From: SHZL01 sp963815185
GTDB taxonomy: Bacteria; Pseudomonadota; Gammaproteobacteria; Xanthomonadales; SZUA-36
Length of the DNA stretch: 64,000 bases
NCBI GenBank assembly: GCA_963815185.1
Contig: CAWFGC010000005.1
Coordinates: 1-64,000 of the forward strand
Reading direction: 5' to 3'
The notes beneath the pieces are model-generated. The model was not told where the DNA came from. It did no database searches and saw only the letters and a program-made list of their open reading frames with translations. The position numbers were made by a program, and so were the translations under genes. Of the stretch, positions 1 through 7,779 are shown piece by piece (the first letter of the stretch is position 1; every line of letters begins with the position of its first letter).

Positions 1-1719
1 TCATCGTCTTCATTCTGCTGATGGCGCTCGGCGAGAAAATGGGTATGTCGGCGAGGGCCATCGGCCTGAGCTTCGTCGGCTTCACGATCTTCATCTATGC
101 CGCGATCGGCTGGCTTTCGCGCACCATGCAGGTCGACGCCTACTACGTGGCGGGCCGGGAAGTGCCGGCTGTCTTCAACGGCATGGCGACGGCGGCCGAC
201 TGGATGTCGGGCGCCTCGTTCGTGGCCATGGCCGGCGGCATCTACTTCGGCGGGCATGCCTATTTGGCGTTCGTGGTCGGGTGGACCGGCGGCTACGTGC
301 TCGTCTCGTCGCTGATGGCGCCCTACCTGCGCAAGTTCGGCTGCTACACGGTGCCCGACTTCGTCGGCACGCGTACGGCGGCAACCTCGCGCGCTTCTGC
401 GCCGTGGTCGTCCTGACGGTGGCCTCCTTCACCTATGTGACGGCGCAGATCAACGCCACCGGAACGATCGCCTCGCGCGCGCTCGGTATTCCGTTCGGGT
501 ATGGTATCTGGTTCGGCCTCCTCGGCATCCTGCTGTGCTCGATGCTCGGCGGTATGCGGGCCGTGACCTGGACCCAGGTGGCCCAATATATCGTGCTCAT
601 CATCGCCTACCTGGTGCCGGTGATCTGGATGTCGAACAAGCAAGGGTTCGGCATCATTCCCCACTTCGCGTACGGTGAGGCTGTCCACAAGATTGCGGTG
701 CTGGAGCAGCAGCTGGGCTCGGCGTCCTGAAGCCGGTCGGAGCCCATCCGGGGTGTGTCCGCGCTGGTGACCCATCAACGCTCCGGGCGATGCCTTGTCT
801 GGCTGGCGCTTCATCGCGCTCGCCTTGATGATGATGACGGGCACCGCCTCGCTGCCCCACATCCTCATGCGCTACTTCACGACGCCCTCGGTGCGCGCTG
901 CGCGGCGGTCGGTGGCTTGGTCGCTGTTCTTCATCTTCCTGCTCTACTTCACGGCACCGGCCTTGCCACGCTCACCAAGCTGCAGCTGCTCGACCCCTCG
1001 CTCGCCACGAGCGTCATCGGCAAGAGCATTGCCGAAGTGCGGCACTGCCTTGGGTCCAGAACTGGGCCGCGGTGGGCTATCTCGCCATCGACGACACCAA
1101 CAAGGACGGCATTCTGCAGATCAACGAGTTCTTCATGCGGTCAGACATCGTCGTGCTGGCAACGCCTGAGATCGCTGGCCTGCCGTATGTCATTTCCGGC
1201 CTTGTTGCCGCGGGCGGCATGGCGGCTGCCATGTCGACGGCCGACGGCCTGCTGCTGGCCATCGCCAACGCGCTCAGCCACGATCTCTACTACAAGATGA
1301 TCGATCCGAGGGCTGACACCAGGGTCCGGCTGATCGTCGCGCGTGTCCTGCTGATCCTGATCGGTGCAGCGGGTGCTGCGTGTGCTTCGCTGCGGTTGAC
1401 AGGCATCCTCGGCGCGGTTGCGTGGGCGTTCTGCTTCGCCTCGTCGGGACTCTTCTTCCCGCTGGTGCTCGGCATCTGGTGGAAGCGCGCCAAGGGAAGG
1501 GGCGATCGCCGGGATGATCTTGGCCTCGGCTCCGGATCACTCTACCTCTAGTACGTCTTCGGCCGGCGGCCCCCGCTGTGGGGCGTCGACCACCTGCGGT
1601 TCGGCGTCGTAGGCACGGCAGTCAGCCTCGTCGCCATGGTCGTGGTCAGCCTGATGACGCCGGAGCCGGACGAGGAGACGCAGAGGATGGTCGATGAGGC
1701 GCGCATGCCGACCGGCTGA
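1..1719 (+). pseudogene. VC_2705-type sodium:solute symporter, 5'-partial, frame broken
   Basis: Remnant of a large inner-membrane sodium:solute symporter (SSS superfamily) that enters from the left edge. Conserved stretches lie in different frames: residues around AYYVAGREVPAVFNGMATAADW (positions about 135-205) and a CAVVVLTVASFTYVTAQI helix (about 395-455). They are followed by GTASLPHILMRYFTTP (about 840-890), the loop DTNKDGILQINEF (about 1090-1130) and AMSTADGLLLAIANALSHD (about 1230-1285). The reading frame changes at least four times, and the stop is at 1717-1719. The cytoplasmic EF-hand-like loop is what I associate with the VC_2705 subfamily rather than plain acetate permease ActP. 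Whether it is a true pseudogene or poor sequence cannot be decided here; the whole first 4 kb shares this indel density. Family call fairly sure, function of this copy not. Confidence 0.7.
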
Positions 1720-1826
1720 CCGATCCTCGCCCGACGCACTGACGTCCGGGTCCAACACTCAATGCCGGGGGCGGGACAGGCCCCGCCCCCGATCATTTGC
1801 GGGTACGCCAAGCGCGGGCCAGGAAA

Positions 1827-2155
1827 ATGATCGCCGGCATCCCGATCTGGGCGGTGGCGCTCGACTATGTGCTGGGCATGATCATGTGGACGCTGATCGG
1901 GCGTTCCGCGATGAACATGTTCCTGCCGGTCAACTCCGACTTCTTCTTCATGAAGATTTTCGTGCGCATGACGGACCCGCTGCTGCGGCTGTTCGGCCCG
2001 TTACGCCGAGCTTCCTCATGGACCTGATGGTGCCCCTCTATGTGGCCTGGTTCTTCTTCATGGTGCGGTTCTATCTGATGCCCTGGTTGCTCGGGTATTC
2101 GGTGATGGGCATGCTGTCCTTCCCGCTGGAAAGCGAAGCCAAGGCGACGAGCTGA
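1827..2155 (+). pseudogene. small integral membrane protein, one frame break
   Basis: About 109 residues with hydrophobic segments. The ATG at 1827 follows AGGAAA. The first half (MIAGIPIWAVALDYVLGMI onward) reads to about 2,000. It then continues in the next frame as VTPSFLMDLMVPLYVAWFFF and ends MGMLSFPLESEAKATS at 2155. One missing base near LRLFGP/RPVTPSF would restore one continuous protein. It lies about 108 bp after the symporter on the same strand, so the two may be co-transcribed. I do not recognise the family; the aromatic, PxxP-containing membrane segments resemble small uncharacterised alphaproteobacterial membrane proteins, which is inference only. Confidence 0.5.
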
Positions 2156-2164
2156 TCACATGTT

Positions 2165-2934
2165 TCAACAAGTAATGGCCGGCGCCTTGGTCGTCCGTTC
2201 AGGCCGGTTGGCGCGCCAAGTCCGGCGGTGACCGCCTGCCGCATCCAGCCGCTTGTTGAATTGCTCACGGATATCGCGCCTAGCGATATTTTACCGAATT
2301 CGCCATGATCTCTCGTCGAGCTTCTTCAGATTGTCGGCAATTGGCGCCCAGCGCGCCAATGCCGCCGGGCTTTGCGTGAAATTATCCGGCTGGCGCGCGC
2401 CTTGCTGCCAGTCGGTCTCCGACAGCCGGGCGATCGAATGCGGCGATGCACTCCTGCGCCGAAAACTCCGCCGGCACGTCGGCGCTGTTGTCGCGCAGGC
2501 CCGCCACAAAGACAATGTCGCGCCAATTCCCGGCTCGCGTCGTTGGGAATCGCGCGCCCATGGACGGCCGTCGACAAATTCGGCAAAGATGGCCAGATCG
2601 GAGTAGGCAGGCTGCGAAAACATGCATCTTGGCAATGTTGAGCGAGGCGATGATGGCCTTGTCCTCGAACATCGCCACGTAGCGAATACCCATGCGCTTT
2701 GGCGACATAGCCGTAGAGCGTCTTCTGCGCCACGAAGGCCGCACGGGGGAAACGAAATTCTCCAGCGCCGCCACGCTGTCGACGGGCCCTGTGCCGGGCC
2801 CGAGGCCGAGGAAGGACCCCTGAATCTCCGCCAGAGGCCGCCGGTCTTGTCCGAGGTGATGTCATGGTTTCGTGCGGTATGGCGACAAGATCATAATACG
2901 GTACCCCGGCCTGCCGGTGCGGTTTTCGCACCAT
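2165..2934 (-). pseudogene. conserved protein of unknown function, several frame breaks
   Basis: A minus-strand gene rebuilt from three frames. The ATG at 2934 is preceded by a perfect AGGAGG (2937-2942) and begins MVRKPHRQAGVPYYDLVA. Later blocks are HDITSDKTGGL, VAALENFVSPVR, AFVAQKTLYGYVAK, RMGIRYVAMFEDKAIIASLN, RDNSADVPAEFSAQECIAAF and DNFTQSPAALARWAPIADNL. A charged tail can be read to a TGA at 2165-2167. No single frame covers it, with at least four shifts. The blocks read smoothly across frames, so the ancestral protein was about 255 residues and mostly soluble. I do not recognise a named family and assign no function. It resembles alphaproteobacterial proteins more than the gamma genes to the right (impression only). 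Confidence 0.5.
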
Positions 2935-3222
2935 AACCTCCTGGCGGCGCCAGATCGAGACGCCAAGCCCGCCAAAGCCTTGGAGGCCCAGAATGGGTTT
3001 CCGGAGCGGGCCGGACCATTTCTGGAGAAGGCCAGGCCATGGCAGAAGCGCCGGCTCCCAGCTTTTGCCGGAATTGGCCCCTACCAAGCATAGCCAGCCG
3101 GAACAAGGCAGCGCGCCGACCGTCTTCAAGGATGCATTCGCGCTATGCTGTTGGTTCGGTTGAGCAGCTTCGGCGCCCGGCTGGTAGATTGATGTTGCCG
3201 GGCCCGTTTGGCGAGGCCTGTC
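2935..3222. other. intergenic spacer, no gene supported
   Basis: Divergent spacer between the minus-strand unknown gene and the plus-strand small gene at 3223. Several overlapping frames stay open for 60-100 codons, but they are arginine/proline-rich GC shadows without conserved motifs. I see no convincing -10/-35 pair or RNA structure. Confidence 0.4.
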
Positions 3223-3606
3223 ATGGACCACATACGTCGAGTTGCGTTTGAGATCGTCCTGCGCGCGTGTAGCTTCCGGGCGCTCTGGATCTCTCGCCGT
3301 CAGATGTTCGGCATGTCGGACATGCCGAAGACCGCCTTCCAGGCCGGCGGAGTCTGGACATCGGCGATGTGCGTGACCTAATCCTCAAGGCTTACGAGGC
3401 GAACATCAGGAATCACCGCCGCACCGAGCCGCGGCTCTCACCTCGACGAGGACCATCGTCCTCCCCGCCGCCGATGCGCAACAAGTGAGCGCGGCGGTGC
3501 TACGCGAAACTTATCTGCGGGTTGCGCTCGGGGCCGCGATGATCCGGCCATCGGCCTGTGCGCGATCGCCTCGTTCATGCCGGCGACGGCGCTGCAACTG
3601 AAATAG
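3223..3606 (+). pseudogene. small conserved protein remnant, several frame breaks
   Basis: Plus-strand remnant of about 125 residues, too broken to show as one open frame. It starts MDHIRRVAFEIVLRA at 3223 and continues MSDMPKTAFQAGG. It shifts frame to read LILKAYEANIRNHRRTE (about 3390-3430), shifts again to ADAQQVSAAVLRETYLRVAL (about 3470-3535), and ends SFMPATALQLK at a TAG at 3604-3606. The hydrophobic ends suggest a membrane protein with a charged middle. Family unknown to me. Its state matches the neighbouring broken genes and supports either local decay or poor sequence over the first 4 kb. Confidence 0.4.
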
Positions 3607-3662
3607 CGGCGGGGTACGCCGCGCGAACAGCCAACGTCAAAACGAACGGGCGACTAGGAGAG

Positions 3663-3738
3663 TGGTGCCCAGGGGCGGAATCGAACCACCGACACCGTGA
3701 TTTTCAGTCACGTGCTCTACCAACTGAGCTACCGGGAC
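3663..3738 (-). tRNA. tRNA-Phe (GAA), imperfect acceptor stem
   Basis: Reverse-strand cloverleaf of 76 nt with encoded CCA (TGG at 3663-3665 on the plus strand). The D-arm contains AGCTCAGTTGGTAGAGC. The anticodon stem-loop is CGTGA-CTGAAAA-TCACG with GAA in the anticodon position. The T-arm is GGTGG-TTCGATT-CCGCC. The acceptor 5' strand reads GTCCCGG against 3' CCTGGGC, giving one C-U mismatch and one G-U pair. The usual tRNA-Phe 5' strand would be GCCCAGG. Identity is clear from the anticodon; the acceptor defect may be sequence error, in keeping with the surrounding DNA. Confidence 0.88.
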
Positions 3739-4195
3739 GGCCCTCGCGTTAGCGGCGGAAAAGCAGAGCGCGGGGCGTTATAGAGGCTGGATTTCGGCCG
3801 GTCCAGAACCGGCCAAATCGCCGTATTCGGCCGCGGGGCTCGCGAAAAGTCAGGCTTTGACCCCGATCGCGGCGCGAAACCGCTCTTTCAGCGCCACCCC
3901 GTCGCGCAAGGGCAGCACCCGCGGCGGCTCCTCCGGCTTCATCGCCACGCGGGCGAACAGGGGTCCTTTGAGGCCCTTCATCTGCCCCACGAGGCGGTTA
4001 ATCGTCATTTCTTTAATGCAAAGTGCAAACTTCATCCCATAACTCCCACTTTATTCGGAATATTTCACACGGTTTTTGCTTTTGTTAACCGGACATCGGC
4101 CTGTTAATTGGCATATAACCTACAAAACCGAGCCGCAATTTCCTCTTGGAGATTACCTCCCGCTTGCCTAGTCTGATTTTTATTTGGACTCCGCC
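3739..4195. other. junction zone between GC-rich and ordinary DNA
   Basis: Mostly gene-poor stretch. It holds the short minus-strand reading frame at 3850-4035 (listed separately). To about 4,010 the sequence is GC-rich like the left part. From about 4,011 it abruptly becomes AT-richer, and all genes to the right are gammaproteobacterial. This is where I place the join between the two pieces. It could be an assembly chimera or an insertion boundary next to tRNA-Phe. I see no direct repeat of the tRNA 3' end here that would mark an attachment site. Confidence 0.45.
3850..4035 (-). CDS. short ORF, probable C-terminal fragment cut at the junction
   Basis: A 61-codon reading frame whose C-terminal 45 residues (LVGQMKGLKGPLFARVAMKP, then EEPPRVLPLRDG and ALKERFRAAIG) look protein-like and have GC-rich third positions. 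The first 12 or so residues fall in AT-richer DNA beyond about 4,010 and look unrelated. The simplest reading is the tail of a longer gene whose upstream part was lost at the join. The ATG at 4035 would then be fortuitous. I do not recognise the family. No Shine-Dalgarno is obvious. Confidence 0.3.
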   Translation of the reverse strand: MKFALCIKEMTINRLVGQMKGLKGPLFARVAMKPEEPPRVLPLRDGVALKERFRAAIGVKA

Positions 4196-4471
4196 ATGTC
4201 AGAACTCAAACTGTTGGACCGAATGCGCAACGAGATTCGCTTGCGGCAGTTCAGTATAGCCACTGAGCGAATTTACGTGTACTGGGCCAGGCGTTTCATT
4301 CTTTTTCACAATAAGCGTCACCCGATAACCATGGGCAAGGAAGAGGTGGAAAAATTTCTCACCCATCTGGCGGTGCGCCGTGAGGTTTCGCCTTCCACGC
4401 AAAATGTGGCTCTTGCAGCGATTTTATTTCTCTGTCAGGTAGCGTGGCGTGATACTACTCTCGGCCTTTGA
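4196..4471 (+). pseudogene. integron-type tyrosine recombinase, N-terminal fragment
   Basis: About 91 residues matching the SAM-like core-binding N-terminal domain of integron integrases (IntI family). MSELKLLDRMRNEIRLRQFS is followed by ATERIYVYWARRFILFHNKR, HPITMGKEEVEKFLTHLAV and SPSTQNVALAAILFL. Intact relatives are about 320-340 residues and carry the catalytic Arg/His/Arg/Tyr in a C-terminal domain. That domain is entirely absent here: the frame degenerates after FLCQV and stops at 4471, two bases before the convergent end of imuB. It therefore cannot recombine DNA. The TTG at 4184 is an alternative start. I see no attI or attC sites nearby. It marks past mobile-element activity beside the SOS cassette. 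Confidence 0.75.
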
Positions 4472-4473
4472 TT

Positions 4474-5949
4474 TCAGGCAAAAATCCCGTGCAGGTACCA
4501 GCCGCGGCGGGGTTTGTATTCGTGGAAGGCCCACAGCGTGCTGCCGTGGGCATCGCGTACGATGAAGTAGTCGCGGCGGCAGTCGCGGCCGTCCCACCAG
4601 CCGCTTTCGATGCGTTCGGGGCCGGCGAGGATTTCGTAGCGGCCGATATCGCAGCGTTTGGGCTTGGGCAGCAGCCAGGCAGGCCGGTGGGGCAGGGCAA
4701 TGCAGGCAGCCTTTTCATTCAGCATGCGCGGCCGCCAGCTGTATTCCGGGCGGTGGTCTTCCACGCCCGCCAGGCCGCTCACCGCATCACGGCCCAGACG
4801 TGCCTGCAGGCGTTCGGTCAGTTGTTCGATATCCTGTTTCTGTTCGGCCGCACTGTCGCGAAACAGGCTGTGCTGGCCGGCCGCCAGTGGCAGCAGCCGC
4901 GGCGTTTCCAGACGGATTTCGCGCACTGCCTGGGGCAGGCGTAAACGCTCCAGCCGCTCACGCAACAGGCTGAGCAGCCGCGCCGGGTCCTGGGTGGGGG
5001 ATTGCGTGCCGAGATCCAGCAGGCTGTCCGGGTGATCTTCGTGCCGCAGTACGATGTGCACGGACTGCACTGCGTTGTCGCCGCCGCGCAGCACGCCGCA
5101 CAGTTCCTCCAACAGGCGTTTCAGCGGAAACAGCAGCGCCTGGCTGGCGTGGATTTCCGCCGGCAGCTCCAGCCGCGAGGCAAAGGTCTGCGGGGGGTGA
5201 TAGACCGGACGCGGATCCGGGCAGCTGCCCAGCAGCCGGTCCAGGTAATTGGTCACCGCCGGTCCGAAGCGCCGCGTCAGCGCCTTGCGTGGCAGGCGCA
5301 ATATATCCCGTACCTGGCGGAAGCCCATCTGTTCCAATGCATGCAGCTGGGCTTCCTGCAGGTGCAGACAGGACAGGGGCATGGGGCCAATGTGCGAACG
5401 GATATTGCCGCTGGCATCGATATGCAAGGCTTCTCCCGCCGCCAGCCAGGCGGCCTCGGGCGTGGGCGCCGAGCCGGCCATCGCGTGGTAGCCCAGTTGT
5501 CCCAGTTCACGTTCCAGCCGCTGGCCGAGCATGGCCGGGGTACCGAACAGGCGTTCGCTGGCGCCGGCTTCCAGCCACAGGAAAGGACGATCGGGCGGGA
5601 TGCTGACCTGACTGCTGTACTGATAGCACCAGGCGGCCAGGCTCTGCAGCGCTGCACGTTCCTGCGCCGGCTGGCGTGGCAAGATCTGCAGCCCGTCGAT
5701 GATACCCAGCGCCGCGGTGGCCGGCATGCCGGGGCTGACCCCTGCCTTGCGTGCTGCCGGGTTGCAGTCGACGATTGTTTCCCGCCGTTGCAGGCTGTCG
5801 CTGACCGCCAGCGGCAGATCCTGCCGCGCCTGCCCGCGCGTGTGCCGGTCCAGCGCCAGGTGGGGCAGGCGCAGCGCCAGCCAGCATGGTGTTCCTGTTC
5901 TTTTCTGCAGAGGGAGCATGGCGCTCAGTATGAAACTGCTCCGGCGCAT
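4474..5949 (-). CDS. imuB: ImuB, Y-family polymerase-like mutagenesis protein
   Basis: 491 residues, the usual ImuB length. ImuB is a catalytically dead Y-family polymerase homologue. It links ImuA, the beta clamp and the error-prone polymerase DnaE2 during SOS mutagenesis (family knowledge). The polymerase-fold N-terminus is recognisable, but the catalytic acidic motifs are absent. CWLALRLPHLALD stands where DinB has a DMDAFY motif, and FLWLEAGASERLFG stands where DinB has SLDEAF. The C-terminus RRDYFIVRDAHGSTLWAF and RRGWYLHGIFA is typical of ImuB. It follows imuA by 14 bp and is probably co-transcribed with lexA and imuA. DnaE2 normally comes next; here imuB runs into an integrase fragment. 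ATG at 5919 is an alternative start. Confidence 0.9.
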   Translation of the reverse strand: MRRSSFILSAMLPLQKRTGTPCWLALRLPHLALDRHTRGQARQDLPLAVSDSLQRRETIVDCNPAARKAGVSPGMPATAALGIIDGLQILPRQPAQERAALQSLAAWCYQYSSQVSIPPDRPFLWLEAGASERLFGTPAMLGQRLERELGQLGYHAMAGSAPTPEAAWLAAGEALHIDASGNIRSHIGPMPLSCLHLQEAQLHALEQMGFRQVRDILRLPRKALTRRFGPAVTNYLDRLLGSCPDPRPVYHPPQTFASRLELPAEIHASQALLFPLKRLLEELCGVLRGGDNAVQSVHIVLRHEDHPDSLLDLGTQSPTQDPARLLSLLRERLERLRLPQAVREIRLETPRLLPLAAGQHSLFRDSAAEQKQDIEQLTERLQARLGRDAVSGLAGVEDHRPEYSWRPRMLNEKAACIALPHRPAWLLPKPKRCDIGRYEILAGPERIESGWWDGRDCRRDYFIVRDAHGSTLWAFHEYKPRRGWYLHGIFA

Positions 5950-5963
5950 AAACTGAGAATGGC

Positions 5964-6716
5964 TTAATTGACTGAAGAGGGTACCGGCAGCGAAACACGA
6001 GCCCCGGATGTGGCCAGAATCGCGTGTGTGCCGTCGGGCTGTTCTTGCCGTATGCCGGCGGGGCAGGGAAGTTTGCTGGTATATGGGCGCGGTATCCAGA
6101 TGGGTTCGCCGGGCCGGTTACCACGGCATTTGAGGATGTCGACACGGGTACCCGATTCGTCGCCGCGCAAATGCAGGCGCAGGGCAGCCGGTGAAGCGGC
6201 TGTCAGTACCTGCTCCGTTTGGAACAGGAAGGCCAGCTTGGCCCCGGCCTCGGCGGCCAGTTGCAGCCGTCGCAAACGGGCGAAACTGACCCTTTCCGGC
6301 CAGGCCAGCACGGCGCCACCCTGACTGCCGTACAGGGCCTGTTCGCAGGCCCAAAGTGTTTCCCTGGACGATTGCCTGGTGTTGCCGGTGCGTACCAGCA
6401 ACAACCGTTCCAACGCCAGCCCGTGACCATGAAGGGCGGCGGGGTAGGGAATCCAGGGCGGGTCAACCAGGATCAGCCACTGACCGTTACCGCTGACTTC
6501 CGACAGCACCGGCAGCAGCAGGCTGAATTCACCCAGGCCGGGGTGGGCCGTGATCAGTTCGGTTACTGCGCCGAGCGGCCAACCGCCTCCAGGCAGGTGC
6601 GCATCCAGCAGTTTATGGCCGGTAGTCAATGTGCGCTGCTTGCGGTTCGGCTCGCGTCCGCGCCACAGCCGTGGTGTGCCGGCGAGCAGGGCATTGATGG
6701 TGGTGGTGCGGTTCAT
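5964..6716 (-). CDS. imuA: ImuA, SOS translesion synthesis accessory protein
   Basis: 250 residues of the ImuA/SulA-like RecA-fold family. ImuA helps ImuB and DnaE2 bypass DNA damage, and its expression is LexA-controlled in known systems. Family-typical stretches are the N-terminal LLDAHLPGGGWPLGAVTELI, WLILVDPPWIPYPAALHGHG, LLLVRTGNTRQSSRETLWAC and AVLAWPERVSFARLRRLQLA. The canonical RecA Walker A lysine is replaced (GGGWPLGAVTE), as usual in this family. It sits 73 bp after lexA and 14 bp before imuB, all on the minus strand, so it is very likely the middle gene of one transcript. No frame damage. Confidence 0.9.
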   Translation of the reverse strand: MNRTTTINALLAGTPRLWRGREPNRKQRTLTTGHKLLDAHLPGGGWPLGAVTELITAHPGLGEFSLLLPVLSEVSGNGQWLILVDPPWIPYPAALHGHGLALERLLLVRTGNTRQSSRETLWACEQALYGSQGGAVLAWPERVSFARLRRLQLAAEAGAKLAFLFQTEQVLTAASPAALRLHLRGDESGTRVDILKCRGNRPGEPIWIPRPYTSKLPCPAGIRQEQPDGTHAILATSGARVSLPVPSSVN

Positions 6717-6789
6717 TGTCAGGTGTAAGGGGTTTTGCGTCAGTATGCTTTGCCTTGCAGTCAGCGATGCCGGGAGCCAGGCGGGTATA

Positions 6790-7425
6790 TCAAGCCAGGC
6801 CGGGCCGGATCACGCCAACCCCAAGTCCTTCAATGGCAAACTCCTGGTGCCGGAGATCGACCTCGATCAGCTCGAAATCGATATTTTCCGGGATCAGCTG
6901 CACACGATAGCCGCGCCGGCGAAAGCGTTTCACGGTGACCTCGTCATCCAGCCGCGCAACCACGATCTGGCCATTGTGGGCTTCGGGGGTGCGTTGTACC
7001 GCCAGCAGGTCGCCATCGAGGATGCCGGCATCCTGCATGCTCATGCCTTCCACCCGCAGCAGATAATCGGGCCGCTGCAGGAACAGGGCCGGGTCGATAC
7101 GGTATTCGTCTTCGATGTTCTCCTGCGCCAGTATGGGGCTGCCGGCCGCCACCCGGCCGATGAGCGGAACCGGGGTATGGGTGCTGGCCGGTAATTCCCC
7201 GATGGCCAGTGGCAACAAGGTGATGCCACGCGAGACACCGCGCTCGATACCAATCAGGGATTTCTTCTGCAGTGCGCGCAAATGCGCTTCCGCCGCATTG
7301 GGCGAGTGGAAGCCAAAGTGCTTGCACAACTCCATTCTTGTAGGAGGAAATTTATGTTTATCAATAAATTGAGAGATAAACTTAAGAATCTCCATTTGTC
7401 TCGATGTCAGCAGTTTTCGGGCCAT
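6790..7425 (-). CDS. lexA: LexA-type SOS repressor of the imuAB cassette
   Basis: 211 residues. LexA represses SOS genes and self-cleaves when bound to RecA filaments. The N-terminal winged helix (ILKFISQFIDKHKFPPTR, then ELCKHFGFHSPNAAEAHLRA) precedes the cleavage bond Ala94-Gly95 (RVAAGSP). The catalytic Ser129 (VEGMSMQDAG) and Lys166 (DEVTVKRF) complete the S24 peptidase dyad. I chose ATG at 7425 because AAGGAG (7434-7439) lies 8 bp upstream and the homology starts MARKLLTSRQMEIL; the frame is open further upstream but through the operator. A strong dyad at 7445-7464 implies autoregulation. Being first in a lexA-imuA-imuB cassette, it may be a second LexA with its own operator type. Whether another lexA exists lies outside the window. 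Confidence 0.93.
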   Translation of the reverse strand: MARKLLTSRQMEILKFISQFIDKHKFPPTRMELCKHFGFHSPNAAEAHLRALQKKSLIGIERGVSRGITLLPLAIGELPASTHTPVPLIGRVAAGSPILAQENIEDEYRIDPALFLQRPDYLLRVEGMSMQDAGILDGDLLAVQRTPEAHNGQIVVARLDDEVTVKRFRRRGYRVQLIPENIDFELIEVDLRHQEFAIEGLGVGVIRPGLA

Positions 7426-7444
7426 TTGCTTCGCTCCTTGAAAA

Positions 7445-7464
7445 CTGTATATAAATATATACAG
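7445..7464 (-). promoter_or_regulatory. candidate LexA operator, long dyad
   Basis: A 20 bp inverted repeat with CTGTATATA at one end and TATATACAG at the other, 18 of 20 positions symmetric, 20 bp upstream of the lexA start. The outer CTGT/ACAG ends match SOS boxes, but the spacing is 12 bp rather than the 8 bp of the E. coli box, so the binding rule may differ. Confidence 0.65.
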
Positions 7465-7470
7465 TACTGT
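7461..7470. promoter_or_regulatory. second perfect palindrome overlapping the LexA dyad
   Basis: ACAGTACTGT is a perfect 10 bp palindrome sharing its ACAG with the end of the larger dyad; GTAC recurs at 7469-7472. Tandem half-sites could let two repressor dimers bind side by side, or this shorter element may be the true operator core. GTAC-containing boxes are known for some LexA2 proteins of imuAB cassettes. Confidence 0.4.
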
Positions 7471-7779
7471 ACGTTTGATCAAGTGCTTATTGCGGTGACC
7501 GAACCACTGGGGGCAAGGAAGCAACACAGGTCAAACGCTGCGCGAGGACCGATTAGGACCCTCCAAGAATTACACAGCGGACCAGTAGGCTTTTAATCCT
7601 TTTAGACGCCGAGTGGATTTTGCGGGCCGGGGCGATTTTCAGGGATGAAATCGAGGGCTGAAAGGGCAGGATGCCCTTCCAGCCCGGTCCCGATCAGGCC
7701 GCACAATCCGCGAGGGAAGCGGTAGGCCGGCTAAGTTAGAAGCCTACCTGGCCGCTCCCCCATGGTGAACAAGCGCACG

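Larger units (their letters stand above)
7426..7779. other. lexA upstream region with a stem-loop
   Basis: 354 bp without a gene. The lexA ribosome-binding site and operator dyads occupy 7434-7472. Further on, positions 7655-7685 form a hairpin with arms GGGCTG-AAAGGGCA and TGCCCTT-C-CAGCCC. No T-run follows on either strand, so it is not a clear Rho-independent terminator. It could still stop or stabilise transcripts between lexA and the DUF2207 gene. Nothing else seen. Confidence 0.5.

Noticed and set aside
2326..3231. 301-codon minus-strand open frame
   Set aside because: Only short segments are protein-like; the real gene crosses frames (2165-2934), and the N-terminal third is spacer.
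4196..4474. Functional integron with attI/attC cassettes
   Set aside because: Integrase lacks its catalytic domain and I see no attC-like repeats or cassette array; imuBA and lexA are a normal operon, not cassettes.
5002..5967. 321-codon plus-strand open frame
   Set aside because: Antisense to imuB, Gln/Arg-rich with no recognisable motif, while imuB is clearly coding.
7655..7685. Rho-independent terminator after lexA region
   Set aside because: Good stem but no T-run on either strand; kept only as a stem-loop.
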